From Pseudomonas brassicacearum (GTDB lineage: Bacteria > Pseudomonadota > Gammaproteobacteria > Pseudomonadales > Pseudomonadaceae), in assembly GCF_000585995.1 (NCBI RefSeq), contig NZ_CP007410.1, positions 1,453,430 to 1,517,429 on the forward strand: a stretch of DNA of 64,000 nt, given 5' to 3'. Positions 27,885 through 37,805 of this stretch are shown here, one piece after another; within the stretch, counting starts at the first letter, position 1; every line of letters begins with the position of its first letter. The notes beneath the pieces are model-generated. The model saw only the letters and a list, made by a program, of their open reading frames with translations, did not search any database and was not told the origin of the DNA. Made by a program: the position numbers and the translations under genes.

Positions 27885-27888
<4 letters not shown>
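27121..27888 (-). CDS. braF: Branched-chain amino acid ABC transporter ATPase (BraF/LivG)
   Basis: 255 residues. Walker A GPNGAGKT, signature [13 protein letters not shown] (the LivG variant of LSGGQ) and Walker [11 protein letters not shown], followed by [14 protein letters not shown]. The start codon overlaps the braE stop by 4 bases (ATGA). It pairs with BraG. Confidence 0.96.
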
Positions 27889-29137
<1,249 letters not shown>

Positions 29138-29141
<4 letters not shown>

Positions 29142-30061
29142 ACTTTTTCAACCTCCGGGCGGCCCAGGATGCCGGTCGGCCGGAATAACAGAACCAGAAC
29201 CAACAAGCCGAACGCGACGACGTCCTTGTACTGGTCGCCGAATATGTCGGCGCCAAAGGCTTCCGCCACGCCCAGCACCAGCCCGCCGAGCATCGCTCCG
29301 GGGATGCTGCCGATACCGCCCAGTACGGCGGCGGTGAAGGCCTTTAGGCCCACGAGGAAGCCAGCGTTAGGGTTGATTACGCCGTATTGCATGCTCAACA
29401 GCACCGCAGCGATGGCCGCCAGGGCCGCACCGATGACAAAGGTCAGGGCGATGATGTTGTTGGTGTTGATGCCCAGCAGGTTGGCCATCTTGATGTCTTC
29501 GGCACAGGCGCGGCAGGCGCGGCCCAGGCGGGAGCGAGAGATGAACAGCGTCAGGCCGAGCATGGCGACCAGGGTCACCACGAACACCACGATTTGCATG
29601 TAGGAAATCAGCACTTCATGTGCGCCACCTGGCCCGATGGCAAAGTTGCCCGGAATCAGGTTGGGGATGGATTTGTCCTTGGAGTCTTGCGAAAGCAGAA
29701 CCGTGTTCTGCAGGAAGATCGACATACCAATGGCGGAAATCAGTGGAATCAGACGGTTGCTGCCGCGCAAGGGGCGGTAGGCGATCCGTTCGATGCTGTA
29801 GCCATACGAACTGGTGACCACGATGCTCGCGATGAAAGCTGCGGTCATCAACAGCGGGACACTGTCGAGTCCCATCATGGCCAGCCCGGCGATGGCGATG
29901 AACGCCACGTAGGAGCCGATCATGTACACCTCGCCGTGGGCGAAGTTGATCATTCCAATGATGCCGTAGACCATCGTATAGCCGATGGCGATCAGGGCAT
30001 ACGTGCTGCCAACGGTCAGGCCGTTAACCAGCTGCTGGAAGAAGTGATAGATGTCAGGCAT
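29138..30061 (-). CDS. braD: Branched-chain amino acid ABC permease (BraD/LivH)
   Basis: 307 residues. It opens with [21 protein letters not shown] and contains [19 protein letters not shown] and [20 protein letters not shown], the LivH signatures. TAGGAG precedes the ATG. It is separated from braC by 229 bases that contain a strong hairpin, so it probably receives only part of the transcription that starts before braC. Confidence 0.96.
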
Positions 30062-30235
30062 TACAGCGCTCCTAAAAACCTGATACGCATTTCACTGGTG
30101 GAGTCATTTTCCCGCCCGGCCCCGTGGATCTGCATCCACTTCGAGCACGAGGTTTGCCAGCGAACCGCTGATGACGGTTTTGAGATTTTCAGGTGGGGAG
30201 ACTGGCGGATCACGCCAGCGCGGCCCAATACATTT

Positions 30236-30266
30236 AAAACAAAGCCCACGGCACGCCGTGGGCTTT
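30236..30266 (-). terminator. Hairpin between braC and braD (attenuating terminator)
   Basis: AAAGCCCACGGC (30241-30252) and GCCGTGGGCTTT (30255-30266) form a perfect 12-bp stem; on the minus strand it is followed by GTTTTAAATG. A second smaller stem, CTGGCG/CGCCAG, lies at 30212-30228. Read-through would lower permease and ATPase levels relative to the binding protein. Confidence 0.75.
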
Positions 30267-30290
30267 ATTGGCAGTCAGTAAGGCCAGGCC

Positions 30291-31418
30291 TTACTGAGGC
30301 GAAGCTTCGGTTTTAGGTTTGCCGAAATGCCACTCGTAAACCACGAACTTGAAGTCTTTCAGGTCGCCGTTCTTGTCGAAGCTCAAGTCACCGGTAGGGG
30401 TCTTGAAGGTGCCGGCGTGGATGGCTTCAGCCACTTTGCCTGCGTCTTCGCTCTTGGCAGCCTTGATGGCGTCAGCGATCACGGTCACTGCGGAGTAGGA
30501 CGGGAACACGAACGGACCGCTTGGGTCTTCCTTCTTGGCTTTGAATGCGTCAGCCAGGGCGATGTTGGCTGGATCCTGGTCGAAGGATTTCGGCAGGGTC
30601 ACCAGCAGGCCTTCGGAGGACTCCTTGGCGATCTGCGAAATCGAGTCGTTACCCACGCCTTCCGGACCCATGAACTTGGCTTTCAGGCCTTTTTCCTGGG
30701 ATTGACGCAGGATCAGGCCCAGCTCTGGGTGGTAGCCGCCGTAGTAGACGAAGTCGACGTTGGCTTGCTTGAGCTTGGCGATCATCGAGGAGAAGTCTTT
30801 GTCGCCGGCGTTTACGCCTTCGAACACAGCAACCTTGACGCCTTTGCCTTCGAGGGTTTTCTTCACAGCGCTGGCAATGCCTTCACCGTACTGCTGCTTG
30901 TCGTGCAGGACCGCAACGATTTTCGGCTTGACGTGGTCGGCGATGTAGTTGCCGGCCGCAGGGCCTTGGGCGCTGTCCAGGCCGATGGTGCGGAAGATCA
31001 TCTTGTAGCCGCGAGCGGTGATGTCCGGGCTGGTAGCGGCCGGGGTGATCATGATCACGCCTTCGTCTTCATAGATGTCCGAAGCCGGCTGGGTGGAGCT
31101 GGAGCACAGGTGGCCAACCACGAACTTGATGCCGTCGTTGACGACTTTGTTCGCGACCGCGACCGCTTGTTTTGGATCACAGGCGTCATCGTACTCAACG
31201 GCTTCAAGTTTCTTGCCGTCGACGCCACCCTTGGCGTTGATCTGTTCGATGGCCATCTTGGCGCCACTGAACTGCATGTCGCCGTACTGGGCTACAGGGC
31301 CGGTTTTTGGGCCGGCGATGCCGATCTTGATGGTGTCGGCGGCAAACGAATGGCTGGCAACCCCGGCCAGAACCATAGCGGCAAACAGTTTGGAAATCTG
31401 CTTAGTAGCCTTAGTCAT
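30291..31418 (-). CDS. braC: Branched-chain amino acid binding protein (BraC/LivK)
   Basis: 375 residues. Signal peptide ending SHSFA|ADTIKIG. The periplasmic binding fold opens with IKIGIAGPKTGPVAQYGDMQ, continues with GHLCSSSTQPASDIYEDEGV (substrate loop) and two cysteines suited to the disulfide of LivK-type proteins. It delivers branched-chain amino acids to BraDE. The first gene of the operon; two palindromes lie about 60 to 120 bases upstream of its ATG. Confidence 0.95.
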   Translation of the reverse strand: MTKATKQISKLFAAMVLAGVASHSFAADTIKIGIAGPKTGPVAQYGDMQFSGAKMAIEQINAKGGVDGKKLEAVEYDDACDPKQAVAVANKVVNDGIKFVVGHLCSSSTQPASDIYEDEGVIMITPAATSPDITARGYKMIFRTIGLDSAQGPAAGNYIADHVKPKIVAVLHDKQQYGEGIASAVKKTLEGKGVKVAVFEGVNAGDKDFSSMIAKLKQANVDFVYYGGYHPELGLILRQSQEKGLKAKFMGPEGVGNDSISQIAKESSEGLLVTLPKSFDQDPANIALADAFKAKKEDPSGPFVFPSYSAVTVIADAIKAAKSEDAGKVAEAIHAGTFKTPTGDLSFDKNGDLKDFKFVVYEWHFGKPKTEASPQ

Positions 31419-31481
31419 AGTGCTCCACTCATGCTGTTGTAGTTTTTATAGTCCTGGCGCCGTAGCAGCAGAACCGGGTCA

Positions 31482-31496
31482 GATATCTTGGATATC
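31482..31496. promoter_or_regulatory. Inverted repeat GATATC-TTG-GATATC upstream of braC
   Basis: Two self-complementary GATATC blocks are separated by 3 bases, 64 bases upstream of the braC start. Could be an operator; no regulator can be named. Confidence 0.35.
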
Positions 31497-31518
31497 CCCG
31501 CGGAAAATGCCCCCGGCA

Positions 31519-31534
31519 ACTGTACCGGTACAGT
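31519..31534. promoter_or_regulatory. Perfect 16-bp palindrome upstream of braC
   Basis: ACTGTACCGGTACAGT reads the same on both strands, about 100 bases before braC and 225 before the DUF2288 gene. Typical of a dimeric repressor site. The remaining bases between 31419 and 31758 show nothing else. Confidence 0.45.
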
Positions 31535-31758
31535 GTAGAGCGCCGATTGTTGGCAAGGGAAGCTGGCGCTTGGGGGCAAAACCTGAGGGTGTCGCTTAAT
31601 TGAAAGAAAAAGACAGAATGGCGGCGGGGTTTGTCCGGACATATCGGCAATCCTTGGCTTTCCTGCGCTTTTCAATCGGTGCTGCAAATTGCTACCGGGT
31701 TTTTCTGCCAGACCACCGACGTTATCATTCGCGCCGATTTCTTTTCCGGACAGGTCCC

Positions 31759-32064
31759 ATGAATCAAGAACCTAGCACCCTCTATGCCAAACTGCTTGGT
31801 GAAACCGCACCTATTACTTGGAAAGAGCTGGAGCCGTTCTTCGCCAAGGGTGCCCTATTGTGGGTCGATCCGGCACTGGATTTGATCGCCGCTGCCGAGG
31901 CCGTTGCCCAGGACGAAGGTACCAAAGTCGCCGCCTGGCTGGCCGCCGAGCAGGTCGCCAAGCTGTCTGAAACGCGGGCGCTGGATTTTCTGGAGCGTGA
32001 TCCGCAGCTTTGGGCAGTGGTGGTTTCACCCTGGATTTTGATCCAGGAAAGAGCGTCGAACTGA
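31759..32064 (+). CDS. DUF2288 family protein
   Basis: 101 residues from ATG 31759. The pattern LYAKLLGETAPITWKELEPFFAKGALLWVDPALDLI is the DUF2288 signature: a compact acidic helical protein with no membrane segment. Function is not known. A good terminator follows. Longer in-frame starts upstream give an unlikely basic leader. Confidence 0.88.
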   Translation: MNQEPSTLYAKLLGETAPITWKELEPFFAKGALLWVDPALDLIAAAEAVAQDEGTKVAAWLAAEQVAKLSETRALDFLERDPQLWAVVVSPWILIQERASN

Positions 32065-32190
32065 TCGATGCACCAACTTGGGTCGTGTTTTTTGTCGCGG
32101 GAAAGTGTGTAGGTGAGTAGCGTGATGGCAGCCTGCCGTGGCGAAACGCCACAAGGTAGGGTGACGTATACGTAACGGGAACAGTTTATG

Positions 32191-32210
32191 GAGCAGCCTT
32201 TGGGCTGCTC
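32191..32210 (+). terminator. Terminator of the DUF2288 gene
   Basis: GAGCAGCC and GGCTGCTC form a perfect 8-bp stem with a TTTG loop, followed by AATTGTTTCT. Confidence 0.7.
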
Positions 32211-32253
32211 AATTGTTTCTGGATGTTGTTTCTTTGGCTCTTTAAGGCCGCCA

Positions 32254-32320
32254 TCGCGAGCAAGCTCGCTCCCACATGGCGTTGTGAATACTGTCCAATG
32301 TAGGAGCGAGCTTGCTCGCA
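32254..32320. repeat. REP pair, outward orientation
   Basis: TCGCGAGCAAGCTCGCTCCC then TGTAGGAGCGAGCTTGCTCG, with a short spacer; the second copy has one substitution (TGTAGG). Confidence 0.85.
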
Positions 32321-32349
32321 AAAGGGGCGACGCGGTGTTGCGCCGGGCC

Positions 32350-34527
32350 TCAGTAAGTCTTGCCCGTATGGTTGTTCAGGGAAATAACCTTGGTCTTGCC
32401 AATGCGGTGACGGTAAATCTCGCGCAGGTACTTGATGGCCTTCTTCACGCAGTCGCGGGACAGGCGGATGTCGTTGATCGAGACGAACTTGTCCTTGTCG
32501 CTGATCAGCTCGCGGTATTTCTTCTCGTACATCGGTTTGATCGCGTACCAATTGGTGTCGAGGATTTTCGCCGGGTTTTCGAATTCGTTGAGCAACTCGT
32601 CGATCCGTTCTTCGTCGAAGTCTTCATTGATGATGAAGTCCAGGATCGAGTTGTCCAGGGTGTCGTCGAAACGGTACGGGTTACGGGCGAAGCAGCGTTT
32701 GATAAAGGCCACGATCAGGGTCAGGAAGTCATCCGACAGGCACGGGCTCTTGGCGATCAGGGTGGTCAGCGACAAGTTGGCCGAGGCGCCGATCACCAGC
32801 GCGTAACGCTTGAGCGTGGTGTTGGGGAACAGGCTGTTGAGGTGGGTCTTGAGCCGGTTCAGGTCCATGTAGGACAGCTTGTAGTCCTTGGGCAACGAGA
32901 CGATGGACACCACCGACGAGCAGTTCTTGAAGAAGTGCAGGTCATGCAACGCCGCGGCGTCGTAGCCGGAGTTCTTGTACTGCTCAAGCGAGGCGCGGTA
33001 GCGCTTGGATTCGATCGGCAGCAGGCTGATACCTTCGATGGCCTGGGTGACTTTATTGAAGTGCGGCAGGTCGATGGAGCGGAAGAACAGGTCGTCGATG
33101 TTCAGGCGTGGCGGCTCTTTCTCGAACACCTTGAACTTGTCGCCGCTGGGCGCCGGCGTTTCCGGGACGACGGATTCGGCGTAGGCAATCGCCACCGGGC
33201 CGGCCAGGCTCATGAACAGGTCGTTGGCGTCCAGGCGAATGGTTTCGCCGATGTCGATGCCGGCACGCCGGAAATAGTTCTGGTCGTAGTCGGTGGTCAC
33301 GGCCTGGGCCGTCAGGATGTTGAAGATCTGCTGGGAGATGTACTGGTTGGCGTGCTTTTCCATGGCATTGACATCAATGTTCTGGATGTTGCCGTCATCG
33401 CTCTCTTCGGCGTAGCGCATGATGTCGTTGGAGATCAGCATCATCGCGTTCCACGGACGGATACGGCCCATGACGCTGGCTTCGCTGCTGTCTTCATTGG
33501 CGAAGTTGTACGAGAAATCCCATTCTTCCGACAGGTACTTGCACAGCAGGCGTCCGGCGTTGATGTGCAGGGCTTCGGACATTTCGCTGCGGTGGTCGGA
33601 AATGTTCGGCAGCACGCAGATGCCACTGGTGAAGATCGGTTCGAAGACGAAGGAATGACCGCTCTTGCTGTCGTGTTCGTCCATCGGCTTGGTGTCGAAC
33701 GTCTTGTTCATGTACGAATACTGCTGGGCCAGGCCGAACTCCGAGGCCATGCCCGAACCCGTACCGCCGCCGGCACTGAAGATCGAGAAGTACAGGCGCG
33801 ACTGGTTGGCCTTGATGCCGCAGCTGTCGATCAGGTACGAGTGGATCATTTTCCAGTCGGGGCTGGAGAAACGCTGGGTGTCCTTGTTCAGGATGATCTT
33901 GGCCAGGTACTGGCCCAGGATCGGTGCGTTGCCGGCGCCACCGGCATGGACTTCCGACAGGTCCATGATTTTCATTTTGCTGTAGTCGCGCAAGAAGCCG
34001 CTTTTCTCGCCCTTGCGTGAGAAGCGGATGCGCCCCGCGATGTCTTTGTCCAAGTCACCGAGCATCACCAGCGGTTCCACCAGGAACACCGGTTTGCTGG
34101 CCTTGCTGGTGCCCAGGCGCAGGTTGTTGCGGATCCACTGCGCAGGGCTGTAGCCCTTGTCGCTGTAGCCCTTGTCTTCAGCATTGAATTCGTTGAGGTA
34201 GAACTTGCGGGCGTTGTACACCAGCTCCGCCACGTCCAGGGCGATGTTGGAACCGCAACGTCCCAAGCCGATCAGGCACACCGACGGGAACTCCTGCTGG
34301 TCGCGCTCGCTGTTGTCATCCACCAGATGCGGCGGGCGTGGGAACACGGTGTCGCGCAGGCCGTCGAGGTTGTCGAGGATACGGTCGGTGTTGGTTTCGG
34401 TGAAATACAGATACTGCTGGGTCGACAGAGGGCGCGGGGGGCTCGACGGCTTCGAGACTTCCGGGCCGTTGGCGGCCGGGCTCAAGGTCAGATCGGATAC
34501 CGCAGTGGCTGTTTTTTTTGAGGTCAT
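32350..34527 (-). CDS. Large tubulin/FtsZ-like GTPase of unknown function
   Basis: 725 residues. CLIGLGRCGSNIALDVAEL at about 84-102 corresponds to the first nucleotide-binding loop of tubulin/FtsZ, and FSIFSAGGGTGSGMASEFG at about 247-265 contains the tubulin signature GGGTGSG (253-259). RLDANDLFMSL (431-441) looks like the catalytic T7 loop (NxDxxD), and the family therefore may polymerise with nucleotide. An 80-residue, low-complexity N-terminus (Pro/Ser rich) comes before the fold and a 230-residue helical, charged C-terminus after it. Twice the size of FtsZ, and no ftsA or phage genes lie nearby. It matches the FtsZ-like (FtsZl/Tubulin_2-type) group predicted from genome surveys to act in membrane remodelling. 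Single gene, divergent from an MFS transporter. Confidence 0.75.
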   Translation of the reverse strand: MTSKKTATAVSDLTLSPAANGPEVSKPSSPPRPLSTQQYLYFTETNTDRILDNLDGLRDTVFPRPPHLVDDNSERDQQEFPSVCLIGLGRCGSNIALDVAELVYNARKFYLNEFNAEDKGYSDKGYSPAQWIRNNLRLGTSKASKPVFLVEPLVMLGDLDKDIAGRIRFSRKGEKSGFLRDYSKMKIMDLSEVHAGGAGNAPILGQYLAKIILNKDTQRFSSPDWKMIHSYLIDSCGIKANQSRLYFSIFSAGGGTGSGMASEFGLAQQYSYMNKTFDTKPMDEHDSKSGHSFVFEPIFTSGICVLPNISDHRSEMSEALHINAGRLLCKYLSEEWDFSYNFANEDSSEASVMGRIRPWNAMMLISNDIMRYAEESDDGNIQNIDVNAMEKHANQYISQQIFNILTAQAVTTDYDQNYFRRAGIDIGETIRLDANDLFMSLAGPVAIAYAESVVPETPAPSGDKFKVFEKEPPRLNIDDLFFRSIDLPHFNKVTQAIEGISLLPIESKRYRASLEQYKNSGYDAAALHDLHFFKNCSSVVSIVSLPKDYKLSYMDLNRLKTHLNSLFPNTTLKRYALVIGASANLSLTTLIAKSPCLSDDFLTLIVAFIKRCFARNPYRFDDTLDNSILDFIINEDFDEERIDELLNEFENPAKILDTNWYAIKPMYEKKYRELISDKDKFVSINDIRLSRDCVKKAIKYLREIYRHRIGKTKVISLNNHTGKTY

Positions 34528-34620
34528 TGTGCGCCATGTGCCTGAACTGGTGGCTCGACGAATGCAGTCATCGAACCATCGCGGATGGGAGCTCGCGTCC
34601 TTGGATGGCGCGAAGGTCGG

Positions 34621-34658
34621 CCCGAGCGTTCAGGGCTATAGCCTGAGCGCCGCTCGGG
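34621..34658. promoter_or_regulatory. Long imperfect dyad between the tubulin-like gene and the MFS gene
   Basis: CCCGAGCG (34621-34628) pairs with CGCTCGGG (34651-34658), with an inner dyad TCAGG-GCTATA-GCCTGA. It lies 94 bases upstream of the tubulin-like ATG and 220 before the MFS start. The rest of the 350-base gap holds only AT-rich promoter-like sequence near 34700-34760. Confidence 0.45.
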
Positions 34659-34877
34659 AGATTCTTTCCTGATAGGTTGGATCGGCCACCGGAAGACGAT
34701 CTTTAATCAAGAATGGGCGAAATGATGGCAATTGTTACAGGAAATTGACCGTTATCAAAAAACGCGCCGCTTGCCATGGGTGGGTATCAGCCTTGCGAAT
34801 GATTGGAGACAGCCTGCGCGCCGCTGTCTAGATTGCAGATTCCGCTAATGCTCCATAACAATAAAAGAGACGGACCC

Positions 34878-36230
34878 ATGCAGAACTCGACCCAAGCGGC
34901 GAATGCCTGGCGCATTCTGTTCCTGCTGTTTCTGGCCAATCTGTTCAACTTCTTCGACCGCACCATTCCGGCAATCATCATTGAGCCGATCCGTATGGAA
35001 TGGAGCCTCAGCGACTTCCAGATCGGCATCATCGGCACCGCCTTCACCATCGTCTACGCCATTGCCGGGTTGCCGCTGGGGCGCATGGCCGATACCGGTT
35101 CGCGCAGCAAATTGATGGGTTGGGGCCTGGCGACCTGGAGCGCGCTGACGGCGGTCAACGGCCTGGTGGGCAGTTTCTGGGCGTTCCTGGTGGTGCGCAT
35201 GGGCGTTGGCATCGGTGAAGCCAGTTACGCGCCGGCGGCCAACTCGCTGATTGGCGATCTGTTCCCGGCCCATCGCCGGGCGCGGGCCATGGGCATCTTT
35301 ATGTTGGGCCTGCCAATTGGCTTGCTGTTGGCCTTCTTCACCATCGGGGCGATGGTCAAGGCTTTCGACAGCTGGCGTGCGCCGTTCTTTATCGCAGCCG
35401 TGCCGGGGTTGGTGCTGGCCTTGTTCATGTTCTTCATCAAGGAACCCAAGCGCGGCGCGGCGGAAACCGTGCAGGTGTCCCAGGAAAAGGTCGACCGGCC
35501 GATCCGTCGGGTGCTGGCGATTCCTACATTCCTGTGGTTGGTGCTGGCGGGGCTGTGCTTCAACTTCGCCACCTATGCCTGCAATTCATTCCTGGTGCCG
35601 ATGCTGCAACGTTACTTCCTGATGCCGCTGCACGAGGCCGCGGTGGCCACCGGGATCATGGTGGGCGTGACCGGGTTGTTCGGCTTGACCCTTGGCGGTT
35701 GGGTCGCCGATAAGATTCATCAGCGGGTGCCCAATGGTCGGCTGCTGTTCGCGGCGTTCAGCCTGGCCATTTCGACGGTCACCACGGCGTGGGCACTGCA
35801 TGCCGGGCGAATTGAAATCGGCGTGTTCGTGGCGGTGTTCAGTGTGGGGTGGTTGTTTGCCTATAACTTTTACACCTGCGTCTACACCGCGATCCAGGAC
35901 GTGGTGGAACCACGCCTGCGGGCCACGGCGATGGCATTGTACTTTGCCGGTTTGTATTTGCTCGGCGGTGGCCTGGGTCCGGTGGTGGTCGGTGGCCTGT
36001 CCGATTATTTCGCTCGCACGGCCATGGCGGCTGCGGGTGTCGATCAAATGACCGAAGCGTTCAAGGCCATCGGCTTGCATGATGCGATGTACCTGATACC
36101 GGTCGGGCTGCTCTTGACCATGCTGTTTTTGTTTCTGGCGTCGCGCTGTTTTGTGCGCGATGCCAAGCGGATGAAGGAGGGGATGAGTGTGGTGGGGGAG
36201 CCGGGAGTGGTGGTGGCGGCGACGGCTTAG
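34878..36230 (+). CDS. MFS transporter, spinster family
   Basis: 450 residues from ATG 34878. Twelve hydrophobic helices; the first is ILFLLFLANLFNFFDRTIPA, typical of spinster/ACS-like MFS proteins, followed by the loop 2-3 motif GRMADTGSRSKLMGWGL. The substrate is not predictable. Downstream, the C-terminal 25 residues are low complexity (VVGEPGVVVAATA). An IS element sits about 120 bases after its stop. Confidence 0.88.
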   Translation: MQNSTQAANAWRILFLLFLANLFNFFDRTIPAIIIEPIRMEWSLSDFQIGIIGTAFTIVYAIAGLPLGRMADTGSRSKLMGWGLATWSALTAVNGLVGSFWAFLVVRMGVGIGEASYAPAANSLIGDLFPAHRRARAMGIFMLGLPIGLLLAFFTIGAMVKAFDSWRAPFFIAAVPGLVLALFMFFIKEPKRGAAETVQVSQEKVDRPIRRVLAIPTFLWLVLAGLCFNFATYACNSFLVPMLQRYFLMPLHEAAVATGIMVGVTGLFGLTLGGWVADKIHQRVPNGRLLFAAFSLAISTVTTAWALHAGRIEIGVFVAVFSVGWLFAYNFYTCVYTAIQDVVEPRLRATAMALYFAGLYLLGGGLGPVVVGGLSDYFARTAMAAAGVDQMTEAFKAIGLHDAMYLIPVGLLLTMLFLFLASRCFVRDAKRMKEGMSVVGEPGVVVAATA

Positions 36231-36249
36231 TAGGGCCAGGCACGGGCTC

Positions 36250-36352
36250 TGTGGCGAGGGGATTTATCCCCGCTGGGCTGCGCAGCAGCCCTAAAGCCAA
36301 TGTCGCGGTGTGTCAGATCGATTGAGTGCTTTTTGGGGGCTGCTTCGCAGCC
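36250..36352. repeat. Left part of a REPIN split by the IS element
   Basis: TGTGGCGAGGGGATTTATCC and the inner hairpin arms up to GGGGGCTGCTTCGCAGCC. The matching right part is at 37717-37750; joining the two after removal of the IS and one TCGCAGCC restores a normal REPIN. Confidence 0.9.
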
Positions 36353-37716
36353 GGGGGTGTCAGAAATTTTGTGTTCGGGCATAACATGAGTAAGAGGTGC
36401 ATGTATGCCAACCAAGAAGAAACCCGCGTTGCGAGAGCTGCCGAAAATCCCGAAAGAGCTGCTTGAGCAATTTACCGATGGACCGATGACCGCTGAAGCC
36501 ATTGAGGATGCCTCTGCGGCGTTCAAGAAGGCTTTGATCGAGCGAGCCTTGAGTGCTGAGCTTGGCCACCACCTGGGCTATCCGCCGGGCGCGCAGCGCC
36601 CAGAGGATGAAACCAACCAGCGCAATGGCAAAAGCGGCAAGACGGTTCTAACCGGTGATGGTCCGCTCCGACTGGATATTCCTCGCGACCGGGACGGCAG
36701 TTTTTCTCCCATCCTGATCCCCAAACACGAGCGGCGTTACACTGGGTTCGACGACAAGATCATCGCCATGTATGCCCGCGGAATGACTGTTAGAGAGATC
36801 CGTGCGTTTCTTTCCGAGCAGTACGGTACGGACGTTTCTCCCGACTTCATTAGCTCTGTAACCGACGAAGTCATGGCAGAGATCGGTGCCTGGCAACAGC
36901 GGCCTTTGGAGCCGATGTATCCGGTTATTTTCTTCGATGCTCTGCGGGTCAAAATCCGCGAAGAGGGGCTGGTTCGCAACAAGGCAATCTACCTGGCCTT
37001 GGGTGTTTTGCCTGACGGAACACGCGATATTCTCGGCATTTGGATCGAAACGACCGAGGGCGCCAAATTCTGGATGAAGGTGTTCAACGACCTCAAGACA
37101 CGCGGCGTCGAAGACGTGTTGATTGCTGTGACCGATGGCCTTAAAGGCATGCCGGAAGCTCTCAGCGCTGTATTTCCGGACACGACACTGCAAACATGCA
37201 TTGTTCATCTGATCCGCAACAGTCTTGATTACGCGGCTTGGGATAAGCGCCGCGAACTGGCCAAGGCGCTCAAACCGATCTATCAGGCAGTCACCGCCGA
37301 AGCGGCCGAGCAAGCGCTGGATGCGTTTGAAAGCGGGCCATGGGGCAAGCAGTATCCGACGGTAGTGGCTGCTTGGCGCCGCGCTTGGGATCGTGTGATT
37401 CCTTTTTTCGTTTTCCCGCCGGCGATCCGAAAAGTGATCTACACGACCAACGCCATTGAGAGCATCAACGCTCAACTGCGCAAGATCATCAAGACCCGAG
37501 GCCACTTCCCGACCGACGATGCGGCGACCAAGCTGATCTGGCTTGGGCTGCGCAATATCACAGCAAACTGGGGTTCAGCGGCCCATGACTGGAAAAGTGC
37601 GATGAATCAATTCGCGATTCTGTACGGAGATCGATTTATCAGACCGACCTGGTAAAAGCATGGCCTGCCTAACGGCAGGCCGTTACCGGCCCGCACACAA
37701 AATATCTGACAGTCCC
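36353..37716 (+). mobile_element. IS256-family insertion sequence, 1364 bp, intact
   Basis: Imperfect terminal inverted repeats of about 28 bp (24 matches) begin GGGGGTGTCAGAAATTTTGTG on the left and GGGACTGTCAGATATTTTGTG on the right (read inwards). An 8-bp target duplication TCGCAGCC flanks it at 36345-36352 and 37717-37724. A single transposase gene of 416 codons fills it. Confidence 0.93.
36405..37655 (+). CDS. IS256 family transposase
   Basis: 416 residues, full length. The mutator-type catalytic D-D-E are in FFDALRVKIREEG, VTDGLKGMPEALS and TTNAIESINAQLRK. The helix-turn-helix N-terminus has MTAEAIEDASAAFKKALIERAL, and YTGFDDKIIAMYARGMTVREI is the usual linker. RBS GAGG. No disruption is seen, so the element is likely able to move. 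Confidence 0.95.
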   Translation: MPTKKKPALRELPKIPKELLEQFTDGPMTAEAIEDASAAFKKALIERALSAELGHHLGYPPGAQRPEDETNQRNGKSGKTVLTGDGPLRLDIPRDRDGSFSPILIPKHERRYTGFDDKIIAMYARGMTVREIRAFLSEQYGTDVSPDFISSVTDEVMAEIGAWQQRPLEPMYPVIFFDALRVKIREEGLVRNKAIYLALGVLPDGTRDILGIWIETTEGAKFWMKVFNDLKTRGVEDVLIAVTDGLKGMPEALSAVFPDTTLQTCIVHLIRNSLDYAAWDKRRELAKALKPIYQAVTAEAAEQALDAFESGPWGKQYPTVVAAWRRAWDRVIPFFVFPPAIRKVIYTTNAIESINAQLRKIIKTRGHFPTDDAATKLIWLGLRNITANWGSAAHDWKSAMNQFAILYGDRFIRPTW

Positions 37717-37750
37717 TCGCAGCCCAACGGGGATAAATCCCCTCGCCACA
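37717..37750. repeat. Right part of the split REPIN
   Basis: TCGCAGCCCAACGGGGATAA followed by ATCCCCTCGCCACA; the first 8 bases are the second copy of the target duplication. Confidence 0.9.
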
Positions 37751-37805
37751 GGATTGTGGTTGTCTCAGGTTTTGTGTTTTATCGCAGATCTTGTGTGCGT
37801 TCTGG

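Noticed and set aside
32188..34020. Plus-strand frame of 610 codons opposite the tubulin-like gene
   Set aside because: No motif or start signal; the minus-strand frame has the tubulin signature and normal codon use.
34878..37716. MFS gene plus IS considered as a composite transposon
   Set aside because: Only one IS copy is present and the target duplication flanks the IS alone.
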